Positions 34,391 to 43,158 of a stretch of 64,000 nucleotides of DNA are shown here, piece after piece. The DNA lies in the NCBI RefSeq assembly GCF_023715155.1, contig NZ_JAMBNQ010000004.1, positions 62,001 through 126,000 on the forward strand. Reading direction: 5' to 3'. The stretch comes from Neobacillus mesonae. GTDB lineage: Bacteria > Bacillota > Bacilli > Bacillales > Cytobacillaceae. The position numbers were made by a program, and so were the translations under genes. A model generated the notes under the pieces. That model did no database searches. It was given only the letters and a program-made list of their open reading frames with translations, and was not told where the DNA came from. Numbering within the stretch: the stretch's first letter is position 1; every line of letters begins with the position of its first letter.

Positions 34391-35764
34391 ATGAGCCTTG
34401 AACAGTTGTATACCGAAGCTCAAAAGTTGTCAACAAAGCAAATAAGGGATGACATTGTTCAGCATTTATATGAGACCAGTTATCAATTATGTCAGGAAGG
34501 AGTTTCCTATAAGAAAGCAAAAAAGGATACGAAAACGGAAAAACTTGATGCCATATTTACATCCCCGATTTTCGGTTTTCCAATCATGATCATCATGTTA
34601 GGGATTGTGTTTTATATTACAATTGCCGGAGCAAATGTCCCGTCCACACTTTTGGCAGATTTTTTTGGCTGGCTGGAAAAATATCTTACAGCCTTATTCA
34701 GTTTTCTTCATACCCCCAATTGGCTGTACGGGATGCTTGTCCTAGGATTATATCGAGGAACTACATGGGTCATTTCTGTAATGCTGCCGCCAATGGCAAT
34801 CTTTTTTCCAACTTTCGCCTTGTTAGAGAATTATGGCTATCTGCCAAGGGTCGCCTTTAACATGGACCGCTTGTTTAAAAAGGTTGGGGCTCACGGGAAG
34901 CAGTCATTGACCATGGCAATGGGATTTGGCTGTAATGCAGCGGCTGTAATTTCTACTAGAATCATTGAATCACCAAGGGAGCGGATGCTTGCAATTTTAA
35001 CCAATAATTTCGTCCCATGTAATGGACGGTGGGGGACTTTAATTGTATTTGCATCATTATTTATGGCAGCCGGGTTTACTGGTGGAATAAAGTCTTTGGT
35101 CACGACAGGGGTGCTTGTCGGAATCGTTCTATTTGGAGTTATCGTAACTTTCTTTGTCTCATGGGTACTTTCCAAAACACTGCTAAGTGGGATTCCAACC
35201 CATTACACACTAGAACTCCCGCCATATCGGAAGCCAAAAATTTTTGATACTGTTATTCGATCCTCTGTAACCAAATCATGGTCAGTGCTTGTCAGGGCCG
35301 TAAAGGTAGCTGCTCCTGCTGCTGTTTTAACCTGGGTATTTGCCAATATTAATATTGGTGACACAAGTATATTACAGCATGCGGTCCAGTTTTTAGACCC
35401 ATTTGGCAAGCTTCTTGGTTTGGACGGTTATATCATGATTGCTTTCATTTTAGGACTGCCTGCAAACGAAATTGTCCTGCCTATCCTGTTAATGGGGTAT
35501 TTATCTACCGGTTCCTTAACAGAAGTAGACAGCATGATAGATCTTAAGAATATTTTCATAGCTCATGGCTGGACATGGCTTACGGCATTGAATATGATGC
35601 TTTTTTCACTGTTGCATTATCCATGTGGTACAACATTGGTAAATATATATAAAGAAACAAAAAGCAAAAAGTGGACCTTTTTGGCGTTTATTATTCCAAC
35701 AGTTATCGCGATTCTAATTCCATTTATCATTGCTCAAACTGTCAGATTCTTTGGGTGGATGTAA
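34391..35764 (+). CDS. feoB: FeoB C-terminal membrane permease, separate gene
   Basis: A 457-residue membrane protein with the two Gate domains of FeoB. After a short helical N-terminus (rest of the GDI-like region), helices begin at SPIFGFPIMIIMLGIVFYI. Gate 1 contains MGFGCNAAAVISTRIIESPRERMLAILTNNFVPCNGR with the family Cys residues (GFGCN and PCNGR), and Gate 2 contains ILGLPANEIVLPILLMGYL and LLHYPCGTTL. It imports Fe(II) under control of the GTPase encoded immediately upstream. Start ATG at 34391, adjacent to the upstream stop codon. Confidence 0.92.
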   Translation: MSLEQLYTEAQKLSTKQIRDDIVQHLYETSYQLCQEGVSYKKAKKDTKTEKLDAIFTSPIFGFPIMIIMLGIVFYITIAGANVPSTLLADFFGWLEKYLTALFSFLHTPNWLYGMLVLGLYRGTTWVISVMLPPMAIFFPTFALLENYGYLPRVAFNMDRLFKKVGAHGKQSLTMAMGFGCNAAAVISTRIIESPRERMLAILTNNFVPCNGRWGTLIVFASLFMAAGFTGGIKSLVTTGVLVGIVLFGVIVTFFVSWVLSKTLLSGIPTHYTLELPPYRKPKIFDTVIRSSVTKSWSVLVRAVKVAAPAAVLTWVFANINIGDTSILQHAVQFLDPFGKLLGLDGYIMIAFILGLPANEIVLPILLMGYLSTGSLTEVDSMIDLKNIFIAHGWTWLTALNMMLFSLLHYPCGTTLVNIYKETKSKKWTFLAFIIPTVIAILIPFIIAQTVRFFGWM

Positions 35765-35767
35765 GCA

Positions 35768-36076
35768 ATGTATGTTTTTAAACAAAAAGGGAATACTGTT
35801 TGGGAAATAATGAGCAAAAGGAGAGGCGCAATGTCTATTGAGGAAGGTACAAAGCTGCAAATTTCCCAAGGTATTCAAAGTTATTTTAACTCCGCTGATT
35901 CAATGACTGTAATTACGAATAATGGGACGACTGTACAATTTTTGCTTTCGGACGGAAAAGGCCATGGCGCAATGCCTGTTGACCATTTAAATTATTTAAT
36001 GAAAAGATCAAACTTAACGATTATTCCCAATAAAAGAACCTTATTAAATTCAGATACAGAAGAACAAATCAGCTAA
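35768..36076 (+). CDS. Small protein at the end of the feo operon
   Basis: A 102-residue cytoplasmic protein of no family I recognise, encoded 3 bp after the FeoB permease gene. It has no Fe-S cysteines or winged-helix pattern, so it is not an obvious FeoC. The C-terminal part (ITNNGTTVQFLLSDGKGHGAMPVDHLNYLMKR) is the best-ordered stretch. The ATG at 35768 has a weak ribosome binding site. An internal ATG at 35831 (MSIEEGTKLQIS) has a strong AAAGGAGAGG, so the real product may be 81 residues. Co-transcription suggests an accessory role in iron uptake. Confidence 0.65.
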   Translation: MYVFKQKGNTVWEIMSKRRGAMSIEEGTKLQISQGIQSYFNSADSMTVITNNGTTVQFLLSDGKGHGAMPVDHLNYLMKRSNLTIIPNKRTLLNSDTEEQIS

Positions 36077-36079
36077 ACC

Positions 36080-36118
36080 GTTAAAAGGGGCTTCCAAATG
36101 AATGGAAGCCCCTTATTT
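36080..36118. terminator. Bidirectional terminator between feo operon and NCS2 permease gene
   Basis: AAGGGGCTTCCA (36085-36096) pairs with TGGAAGCCCCTT (36103-36114), at the junction of two convergent genes. Confidence 0.88.
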
Positions 36119-37408
36119 TCAGCCAACTGCATGGAGAAGAAAATTGGTTAAAAATAAAATCGAAATAATACAGATGGAAAGTGACAGTTGTTTTTGCTTA
36201 TTTGTAAACAATTTCACTAAGGGATATGCGATAAACCCAAATGCAATCCCATCTACAATACTGTAGGTTAACGGAATCATGATAATGATTAAAAATGCAG
36301 GAAATGCCTCAGTAAAATCAGTAAAATCAATATTAACAATATTTGTTAACATTAATCCGCCTAATAGTATTAAAATCGGTGCGATAGCGGAATTAGGCAC
36401 TAATTTTATGAAAGGCAGAAAGAAAAGCGATAATAAAATGCAAAAGCCTGTCACCACAGAGGTCAACCCAGTTCTTCCGCCGGCTGTAATGCCTGCAGCT
36501 GTTTCAACAGTTGAAACTGTTGGGCTGGTCCCAAAAAACCCGCATAAAATAGCTGAAAGGGATACAGCCTGTAAGGATTTGGAATTCTTCTCTGGTGCCT
36601 TAAGCATCCCATCTACCTGTGAATGAAGCAATCCAATATTTTCAAACACCAACACTAAGGCAACGGAAAAGGCAGCTGTCCAAAACGGAATCGTCGCCAT
36701 TTTTCCAAAGTCAAAGCTAAAAAACACATTCTTATATTCTTTAAAAGAAACCAAAGACAAATCCATTGAAGAAAAATGGATGATACCTAAAAAGTAAGAA
36801 ATGATGGTTCCGACTATAATGCTGATTAAAAAATTCCCTGGAACTTTCTTTAAAAATAAAAATAATGTGATAATCAGATTGATAATGAAAGCCAGAACCA
36901 CTGGTGACGACAGATCTCCAAGTCCAACAAAATGATCGGAATTACCGACAATAAGCCCGCCTTTTTGCAGTCCGATAAAAGCAATAAATAATCCAATCCC
37001 TACGGAAATAGCTTCTTTTAACGAAGAAGGAATCGATCTTGAAATGATGGTTGACAGCCTTGTAAATGCAACGATGGCAAACAAGACTCCCGAAAGAACG
37101 ACTGCCCCTAAGGCTTCCATATAATTTAGACCTAAGGAACCCACCAATGTATAGGTGAATAGGGCATTAATCCCCATCCCAGGAACAATAACAAGTGGTG
37201 CATTTGCCATGAAAGCTACTAATAAACAGCCGGCAAAAGAAGCGAGTACAGTTGCAATAATCCCTGCCTCAAGGGGCATTCCTGAGTCCTGAAGAATATG
37301 ACCATTCACGGCGATAATATAGATAATGGAGAAAAATGAGGTTAACCCTGCAGTAACCTCCTTCTTTATATTGGTATTGCTTTCTCTAAGTTTGAAAACT
37401 CCTTTCAT
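36119..37408 (-). CDS. NCS2/AzgA-family purine permease (PbuG/PbuO type)
   Basis: A 429-residue membrane protein with about 12 to 14 helices. The first conserved block is KEVTAGLTSFFSIIYIIAVNGHILQDSG, cited by TAGLTSFFSIIYIIAVN. Others are VIVPGMGINALFTYTLVG and the substrate-site block FFGTSPTVSTVETAAGITAGGRTGL, here GTSPTVSTVETAAGI. These place it in the AzgA group that imports hypoxanthine, guanine or adenine. The exact base is not determinable. AAAGGAG lies just inside the frame after the ATG at 37408, so the true start is a little uncertain. No purine riboswitch is seen upstream; see the leader hairpin. Confidence 0.87.
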   Translation of the reverse strand: MKGVFKLRESNTNIKKEVTAGLTSFFSIIYIIAVNGHILQDSGMPLEAGIIATVLASFAGCLLVAFMANAPLVIVPGMGINALFTYTLVGSLGLNYMEALGAVVLSGVLFAIVAFTRLSTIISRSIPSSLKEAISVGIGLFIAFIGLQKGGLIVGNSDHFVGLGDLSSPVVLAFIINLIITLFLFLKKVPGNFLISIIVGTIISYFLGIIHFSSMDLSLVSFKEYKNVFFSFDFGKMATIPFWTAAFSVALVLVFENIGLLHSQVDGMLKAPEKNSKSLQAVSLSAILCGFFGTSPTVSTVETAAGITAGGRTGLTSVVTGFCILLSLFFLPFIKLVPNSAIAPILILLGGLMLTNIVNIDFTDFTEAFPAFLIIIMIPLTYSIVDGIAFGFIAYPLVKLFTNKQKQLSLSICIISILFLTNFLLHAVG

Positions 37409-37445
37409 TATGAATCACACTTTCGAAAAACGCCCTCTCCCACCC

Positions 37446-37487
37446 GCATTTCGTATTTTTATGATACGTATGCCGACAAACATTATA
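37446..37487 (-). promoter_or_regulatory. Extended -10 promoter and leader hairpin of the NCS2 gene
   Basis: On the minus strand TGTTATAAT forms an extended -10 (TATAAT, 37482-37487). Just downstream, the leader holds a hairpin GCAT-A-CGTAT-N7-ATACG-AA-ATGC (37446-37473). It does not resemble the purine riboswitch core. The rest of the 37409-37784 gap shows no further structure I can name. Confidence 0.4.
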
Positions 37488-37784
37488 ACATATAAAGAAC
37501 CAATCGAAATGAAAATATAGTTGGATATTTACCCAATTTCATAAGGAAAAGCATCACTTAAATTTGAAGGTTCTCTTGGATAAATGTTAAAATTGCCTTT
37601 AAAAAAGCTGTTACCAGCAAGTCTTGATGGCTAAATAGAATAATAACCATAATGCTAAAGCGGGATTCCAGGAGACATATACGTTCAGGGCTTCTTTATT
37701 TATTTTTTATAAACCTTATGGCATGATATTAATAGATTTATTATTTCGAAGAGTTCGTCTTATTTAGGAAGGAGTAGGTATTTT

Positions 37785-38726
37785 TTGTTTAATGAAATTG
37801 GAGTCCAACCAGTTACCATTCCGCTTCCTTTTCGGTTGAATCATGTCAATTGTTTTATAGGGGAAGGTTCAAATGGATGGACCATAATGGATGCAGGTTT
37901 AAACAATGATGTATCAAGGGACATTTGGAAACCTTATATTGAGCAGCATAAGATTTCCACGATCATCCTTACCCATCTCCACCCAGATCATTATGGTTAT
38001 AGTGGAACTTTACAGCGTTTGACGAATGCTGAAGTTTGGATGACAAAGGTTGATGATGAGGCAGGGACAACCTTTTGGGAACCGGAGTCACTTGAGAAAG
38101 TGAAAAAGTATTATGACACTTGCGGGATTCCTGACAATGGGGCGGCTGAATTGACACATGATGAAGGGAGTTTTATTCCTAGAGTGAAACCATATCCACA
38201 GGTGTCGAGACATTTGAATGAAGGAGAAAAGATTGTTTTTGGAAAATATGACTATGAAGTGTTCTTTACGCCGGGACATTCTGACGGCTTAATTTGCTTA
38301 TTCAACAAAGAGAAGAGCATTCTGTTTTCAACTGACCACATTCTTCCAAAAATTACACCAAATATTTCTTATTGGTTTCGCGGGCTGCCTAATCCGCTGG
38401 AGGCATTCTTTCAATCGTTAAAAAAAATTGAATTGCTGGATGCGGATTATGTCATCCCTTCTCACGGGAAACCATTTCAGAACGCAAACAAACGAATAGC
38501 AGAGTTAATCTCACATCATCAAGACCGTTTGAATGAGGTATATACGTTTATCAAGAACCCAGCCACTATTTATCAGGTATCCAAGAATTTATTCAAAAAG
38601 CCGTTAAACACTCATGAAACTCGTTTCGCCATCGGAGAAACAATTGCCCATTTGGAATATTTATATTACAACAATCAATGTATAAAGAATTTGGAAAATG
38701 GCATTTGGTATTACCAGGCGATATAA
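37785..38726 (+). CDS. MBL-fold metallo-hydrolase
   Basis: A 313-residue metallo-beta-lactamase-fold hydrolase. The dinuclear metal motif LTHLHPDHYGYSG (HxHxDH) is complete, with further ligands in FFTPGHSDGLI (His), FSTDHILP (Asp) and YVIPSHGKPF (His). The C-terminal helical extension (about 240-313, NLFKKPLNTHETRFAIGETIAHLEYL) is typical of RNase Z/LACTB2-like thioesterase relatives. The substrate is unknown. The TTG at 37785 has GGAAGGAG 9 bp upstream; a nearby ATG is out of frame. Confidence 0.86.
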   Translation: MFNEIGVQPVTIPLPFRLNHVNCFIGEGSNGWTIMDAGLNNDVSRDIWKPYIEQHKISTIILTHLHPDHYGYSGTLQRLTNAEVWMTKVDDEAGTTFWEPESLEKVKKYYDTCGIPDNGAAELTHDEGSFIPRVKPYPQVSRHLNEGEKIVFGKYDYEVFFTPGHSDGLICLFNKEKSILFSTDHILPKITPNISYWFRGLPNPLEAFFQSLKKIELLDADYVIPSHGKPFQNANKRIAELISHHQDRLNEVYTFIKNPATIYQVSKNLFKKPLNTHETRFAIGETIAHLEYLYYNNQCIKNLENGIWYYQAI

Positions 38727-38729
38727 TAC

Positions 38730-38764
38730 AACACCCCAGCCTGTTGGTTGGGGGCTGTTTTTTG
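38730..38764 (+). terminator. Terminator after the MBL hydrolase gene
   Basis: ACCCCAGCC pairs with GGTTGGGG with one G-U pair or mismatch, followed by a T-run. Confidence 0.7.
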
Positions 38765-38916
38765 CAATTGAAATCTAAATTTAATTTGATTCAAGTTCTT
38801 CTTCTTAAATTCCTAACGTATTTTAAAAATAAAATGCTCTACTTCCACCCATCATTAGGAGACCCAAACTTTTAAGACAGCTTTGTAAAACAATCAAAGG
38901 AAGGTGAGGGTAATCC

Positions 38917-41304
38917 GTGAAGAAACTCCGAACTATTCCTTCTTTTATATGTATTTTGCTTATGCTTTTTATCGTTTTTCTTCCAAGTGCTTCTTATGCG
39001 AAATCAACGGAAGAGATGCAGGCCAGCACCGTTCTTATCACATGCGGAGATTTAGACGGAGAATTTAGCATGGGAACCGGCTTTGTCATTGGAAATTCAG
39101 ACCATGTGGTAACCAATTACCATGTCATCTCATGTGATGGACAAGGCGGCCCCGTTAATATCGTATTAGACGTTGGAAAAATTATACCCGCAGAGGTGAT
39201 CTGGTCCTCGTCTGTCAAAGACTTAGCCGTATTAAAAACAAAAAAACCATTAGACCGTCCTTCCGTGACGTTTATGCGGTCTAAGGATGTAAAAGTAACT
39301 GACCGCGTATATGTGATGGGGTTTCCTGGTGCTGCTATTGATCAGCGTCTGATTGACCCGTCCACCATCGCCACAGTAAAAGTTTCTCAGGGAATTATCA
39401 GTGCCAAAGTCAAATCGAAAGATGGTGTTCAGTTATATCAAACAGATGCGCCCATTAATCCAGGAAATTCAGGAGGCCCGCTGTTTACAGAAAACGGTGC
39501 TGTTATTGGAATCAACAGTGCCGCTTCACTTGTCTCGGGTGTTATCCTTGACGAGGAAGGGAAAGGCAAGACAGAACGCATACGCTTAGGAGACAATATC
39601 GGCTGGTCAATCCAGGCAGATGAACTTTTGGTGGAACTTGACCGTTTAGGGATCGAGTATAAAACAGAACACAGACAGCTCAAAAAAGAAACGGATGACG
39701 GGACACCGGTTATTTTTTATATTACCATGATTGGGTTAGGCCTGCTTGCTGTATTCATAGCCATTTTAGCCCTGGTTATAACCTTAAAGAGAAGAGGGAG
39801 GCCAGTACCAGTACCTAAAAAGGAAAACGGATTGATTTTGGAAGAAAAGGATGAGCAGTCATCATTTCCCACAGTCAATTCAGAAGAAACTCAAAATATT
39901 CAAAATAGGCAAGCGCCTCCATTAAAGAAAAAGAAAGACACTTGGATTATACTTTTAGCCATTTTGGGAGGATTGGTCATTTGGTTTGTTCTCTTTATTG
40001 GTTTTCTTTTGATACTCGGCAGTATTGAACATGATAGTAACCAAAAATCGGTATCAGTAGAAAAAAAACAGAATCAAATGCTACAGGTTACAGTTCCATT
40101 GCTTTATGATCTAACAGAACAAGAAGCTAAGGCCGAATTAGAGAAGGCTGGTTTAAAGCTTGGCAAGGTATTCCAACAAAGTGATTTACTTTCGAAAAAA
40201 GGACGTGTCATTAAACAATCTGTCGATTCTAATTCAAAAGCTGCTAAAAATTCAACAGTTGATATTACGGTATCCAAAGGTGTAGAACTTTCGGTGGATG
40301 CAGATACACTTCAAGAAAAAAAGATGGGTATTGTCAATCAATACTGGGATGATGGTGATCGTTTATTCAAGGAGCAAAAGTGGGAACAGGCACTTAACCT
40401 TTATATTCAGGCAAGGGATATGGCGAATATTCTCGCCAATACCGAAAAAAATGATGTAAACCTTTTAGCGGAAGCCCGCCTTGCCGAGGCCAAGATATCA
40501 GAGTCCATTGCCATTATAAAAATAGAACTTGGCCACCCCTATCATGCTCTCCAGGATATGGAAGACGGCGTGACCATTTTGAAAGAATTAAAAAACCAAA
40601 ATCTATTAACCAATTTAACGGTATTAGGCAATGCATATGGTGATCTTTCATGGTGCCAGCTGCTAAATCATTTGCAGGATAAGGCCTTTGAATCGCTCCA
40701 GCTGGCAAAGAAATATGATCCGAAAAATCAGCTGATAGAAGTTAATCTAGCACACATTAAATTACTAACTAATCATTTTGGGGAAGCCTTTAAACTATAT
40801 AGAGAAAATAAAGATTTAGACTATAATGGCATAAAATTATCGAATATCATGGTAGATGATTTTATCAAGCTGAAGAAGGCTGGGTATCCAGATGAAAAGA
40901 TGTTGATTATTCATGATGTGGTTTTAGGGAAAGGACAGGGAGCAGGCGACGATTTTGAAGAAATCAAACGCACCATTTATTTTCAGACATATGCCGAGCT
41001 TGCCGGTGATTTGGAAGGGTATATGAGCACTTACCAGTTGGAACAAAACTCTAACCTCTATAAAGCACTTTATAATAATTATAAAAGGCTTTTAGGCTCC
41101 TATACGTTCACAAAGGCAGAAGTAAAAGAAATTAACATTGACCAGACAGCGGAAAATGAAGCAGTTGTTGTAGTCACAAAATTTTTCCAGTACACGGATT
41201 CAGAAAAGGATTATGAAGAGGAGGTCACTTACCAATTTACATTAAACAAAACACAAGGCTCACTTCCATGGCAGATTACTAAATTTGAAGTGGTTCGAAA
41301 TTAA
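38917..41304 (+). CDS. HtrA-like serine protease fused to PASTA, TPR and NTF2-like regions
   Basis: A 795-residue multi-domain protein. After a signal peptide (1-28) a trypsin-like protease domain (about 33-250) has all three catalytic residues: His69 in TNYHVIS, Asp102 in VKDLAVL, Ser185 in NPGNSGGPL. No PDZ domain follows, unlike HtrA/DegP. A helix (about 266-290), a charged Lys/Glu-rich loop (about 291-341) and a second helix (342-368) come next, then a PASTA domain (about 390-452, VPLLYDLTEQEAKAELEKAGLKLG), TPR-like helices (about 465-620) and a C-terminal region with an NTF2-like pattern (TFTKAEVKEINIDQ to WQITKFEVVRN). Protease and PASTA parts both lie outside the membrane, with the loop inside. 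GTG start at 38917 with GGAAGGTGAGGG upstream. Confidence 0.85.
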   Translation: MKKLRTIPSFICILLMLFIVFLPSASYAKSTEEMQASTVLITCGDLDGEFSMGTGFVIGNSDHVVTNYHVISCDGQGGPVNIVLDVGKIIPAEVIWSSSVKDLAVLKTKKPLDRPSVTFMRSKDVKVTDRVYVMGFPGAAIDQRLIDPSTIATVKVSQGIISAKVKSKDGVQLYQTDAPINPGNSGGPLFTENGAVIGINSAASLVSGVILDEEGKGKTERIRLGDNIGWSIQADELLVELDRLGIEYKTEHRQLKKETDDGTPVIFYITMIGLGLLAVFIAILALVITLKRRGRPVPVPKKENGLILEEKDEQSSFPTVNSEETQNIQNRQAPPLKKKKDTWIILLAILGGLVIWFVLFIGFLLILGSIEHDSNQKSVSVEKKQNQMLQVTVPLLYDLTEQEAKAELEKAGLKLGKVFQQSDLLSKKGRVIKQSVDSNSKAAKNSTVDITVSKGVELSVDADTLQEKKMGIVNQYWDDGDRLFKEQKWEQALNLYIQARDMANILANTEKNDVNLLAEARLAEAKISESIAIIKIELGHPYHALQDMEDGVTILKELKNQNLLTNLTVLGNAYGDLSWCQLLNHLQDKAFESLQLAKKYDPKNQLIEVNLAHIKLLTNHFGEAFKLYRENKDLDYNGIKLSNIMVDDFIKLKKAGYPDEKMLIIHDVVLGKGQGAGDDFEEIKRTIYFQTYAELAGDLEGYMSTYQLEQNSNLYKALYNNYKRLLGSYTFTKAEVKEINIDQTAENEAVVVVTKFFQYTDSEKDYEEEVTYQFTLNKTQGSLPWQITKFEVVRN

Positions 41305-41327
41305 GCAGCCGTGCTGTTTTTGGATTT

Positions 41328-41417
41328 GCGGATAACTTACCTGAATTCGCGGATATCAGCGAAAAATCCGCGGAAAATTTACTTCAATCCGCGGATAAGG
41401 GTATAAAATTCGCGGTT
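41328..41417. repeat. 21-bp-period array of GCGGAT motifs
   Basis: GCGGAT or GCGGAA or GCGGTT starts at 41328, 41349, 41370, 41391 and 41412, exactly 21 bp apart each time. The sequence between is not conserved. The array lies between the stop codons of two convergent genes. Confidence 0.75.
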
Positions 41418-41423
41418 AAATAA

Positions 41424-41458
41424 AAAAGGGAGTCCGTAATAAATACGGATTCCCTCGT
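41424..41458 (-). terminator. Terminator of the GH18 gene
   Basis: GGGAGTCCGTA (41428-41438) pairs with TACGGATTCCC (41444-41454) with one mismatch; on the minus strand a T6 run follows. Confidence 0.88.
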
Positions 41459-42607
41459 TTATGGTTTTAAAGAATAGTAGGTTGGAGCAGATTTTTGTAA
41501 TTCTGAATAAATAACGGCTGTCAGGCTGTTTTTTCCGTGTGCATCCAGTCCTGCTTCCCACGCCATCATCCCGCCAAAACCATGGCTTAATGCTAGATCT
41601 GTTTTCTTTTCCATTGTTGTGCTGCCATTATAATAATAGGTCGTCCCATTGATTTTAACTGAATCTGAATCAGCATTTTTCGGATTTTTTTTGATAATCG
41701 TTCCATACGAAACCTGTTTGATTTTCGGATTTTGAGGCTGTGCATAAAATGGAACGCCAAGCACAAGCTTTTCTTTGGCAATATGATGCTGATCAAAAAG
41801 GGCAGACCAGTAGTTTACGATTCTCTCAGTAAACTTGTATGGTGATAGATTGGCTGCATTATATTTTCCATCCCACTGGCCGTCATATGCCATAATATTC
41901 ACATGGTCAACAAATTGGAACATGCCTGGATCATAGTGAACGAATTTCGATTCTTTCAAAGTCTCCGCATTAATTTTTGAATAAACGGCCATGGACAGCT
42001 CCTTGTTTTTTTCATGAAGCAGCTGGCTTAGCTGTTTCGTAAAAGCTGAAAGGTTCTTGGAATCTTGGGCATTCCGCGGATGTTCAAAATCAATATCAAT
42101 CCCGTCAAGATGTTCTTTGTCTGCAAAACTGGCAAGCTTGTTGGCAAGCTTTGTTCTTGAAGATGGATTAGATATGGCTGCTTTGAAATATGGATAGGTT
42201 TCCCCGCCTTTGATATGGTACCATCCCCCAATTGCTAAAATAACCTTTGTATCATGTTGTTTCGCTTTTTGGACAATCGTTCGCAAATTTTTCACGGCAT
42301 AATCACCGCTTAATAAGATATTGCCGTCCTTTGTTGGATGGACGAATGAGAAAACAACATGTGTTAGTTTTGAATAGTCAATTAAGTTTGGATCCCTAAA
42401 ATCCTGTACATAGCCGATAAATACTTTTGACTTTGTTTTTGGAACCTCGGGCATTGCTTTTTCTATAGGTTTTGCTGCTGAAACTGGTGCCGATTTTATA
42501 TTTACTGAATCGGGATGACTGTTTTTTAAATAAATAGCACCCGAAGAAAATCCAGCGAAAAACGTCAGCAGGATCACAACCAGCAGGAAAAGACGTTGCT
42601 TTTTCAT
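41459..42607 (-). CDS. Membrane-anchored or secreted GH18 glycoside hydrolase
   Basis: About 382 residues. The N-terminal hydrophobic segment (RLFLLVVILLTFFAGFSSGAIYL) is a signal peptide or anchor, followed by a Ser/Ala/Pro linker and a GH18 TIM barrel from about residue 62 (IGYVQDF). The catalytic DGIDIDFEHP motif is intact, with the proton-donor Glu at about 175. VILAIGGWY, NIMAYDGQWDG and GGMMAWEAGLD match the other conserved barrel strands. Substrates in the family are chitin-like or peptidoglycan-related N-acetylglucosamine polymers. I take the ATG at 42607, since GGAGG lies in the region between it and an upstream ATG at 42622. Confidence 0.88.
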   Translation of the reverse strand: MKKQRLFLLVVILLTFFAGFSSGAIYLKNSHPDSVNIKSAPVSAAKPIEKAMPEVPKTKSKVFIGYVQDFRDPNLIDYSKLTHVVFSFVHPTKDGNILLSGDYAVKNLRTIVQKAKQHDTKVILAIGGWYHIKGGETYPYFKAAISNPSSRTKLANKLASFADKEHLDGIDIDFEHPRNAQDSKNLSAFTKQLSQLLHEKNKELSMAVYSKINAETLKESKFVHYDPGMFQFVDHVNIMAYDGQWDGKYNAANLSPYKFTERIVNYWSALFDQHHIAKEKLVLGVPFYAQPQNPKIKQVSYGTIIKKNPKNADSDSVKINGTTYYYNGSTTMEKKTDLALSHGFGGMMAWEAGLDAHGKNSLTAVIYSELQKSAPTYYSLKP

Positions 42608-42727
42608 CTTATAAACCTCCAAATCTCCCTGTCTTTTAAAATTGTATCAGAAAGAAGAGGAGGTTTGTCTGGTAATTTAAGCCGGATTTGCTTTTAAGGA
42701 CAAAAATGTTTTCGAAACTACAAAAAT

Positions 42728-42905
42728 TGTCTTTTATAGTTCTCCTTATAGACAAAACTAGTCTGAAAAACGATAAAACTGTCTTTAATCAGGCTTATTA
42801 AGGATAAATTTGCCCGCGAACCACCAAAGCTGTCTTTAATCAAGCTTCTTAAAGACAATACTAGTCCGGATACTTATAGAACTCTTATAGAACTGCCTTT
42901 AATTA
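42728..42905. repeat. Degenerate 52-bp-period array A with hairpin units
   Basis: TGTCTTT or TGCCTTT starts at 42728, 42780, 42831 and 42894, spacings 52, 51 and 63. The 63-bp unit contains an 11-bp tandem duplication of CTTATAGAACT (42873-42894), so without it the period is 52. One unit carries a perfect inverted repeat TGTCTTTAA-N9-TTAAAGACA (42831-42857); the others keep imperfect versions. It forms part of the 551-bp gap between LysM and GH18 genes. Confidence 0.7.
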
Positions 42906-42924
42906 CTTTTTAGGAAGGATCGCA

Positions 42925-43125
42925 CCGCTTCCAGGTGCACTGGAGAAGGGGGCGAGTGCAGATAGAAAGTCATCCGCTCCATCTAAGTGCACTGGAGATG
43001 ACCCACAGTGCAGATTGGGTGTGGATTACCTCATCTATCCGCACTGTAATTGGATCCGGGTGCACTTGGAAAGTCATTCGCTCCATCCAAGTACACCGGA
43101 AAGGGTCCTAAATGCCGATTGAATA
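42925..43125. repeat. Degenerate 52-bp-period array B
   Basis: GTGCACTGG-type motifs start at 42935, 42987, 43039 and 43091, 52 bp apart each time. A second, GTGCAGATT-like motif follows 21 bp after each one (42956, 43008, 43060, 43112). CCAG-GTGCA-CTGG in the first unit is palindromic. The sequence is unrelated to the adjacent array A. Confidence 0.75.
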
Positions 43126-43158
43126 CAAATTTTCTTCAAAATTGATGATTTAAACTAT

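Noticed and set aside
33695-35764. feoB as a pseudogene or frameshift
   Set aside because: Both parts end and begin at domain borders. The second has a strong ribosome binding site, and all motifs are intact in both, so a functional split is more likely.
37409-37784. Purine riboswitch before the NCS2 permease gene
   Set aside because: The three-way-junction core sequence is absent. Only a small hairpin is found in the leader.
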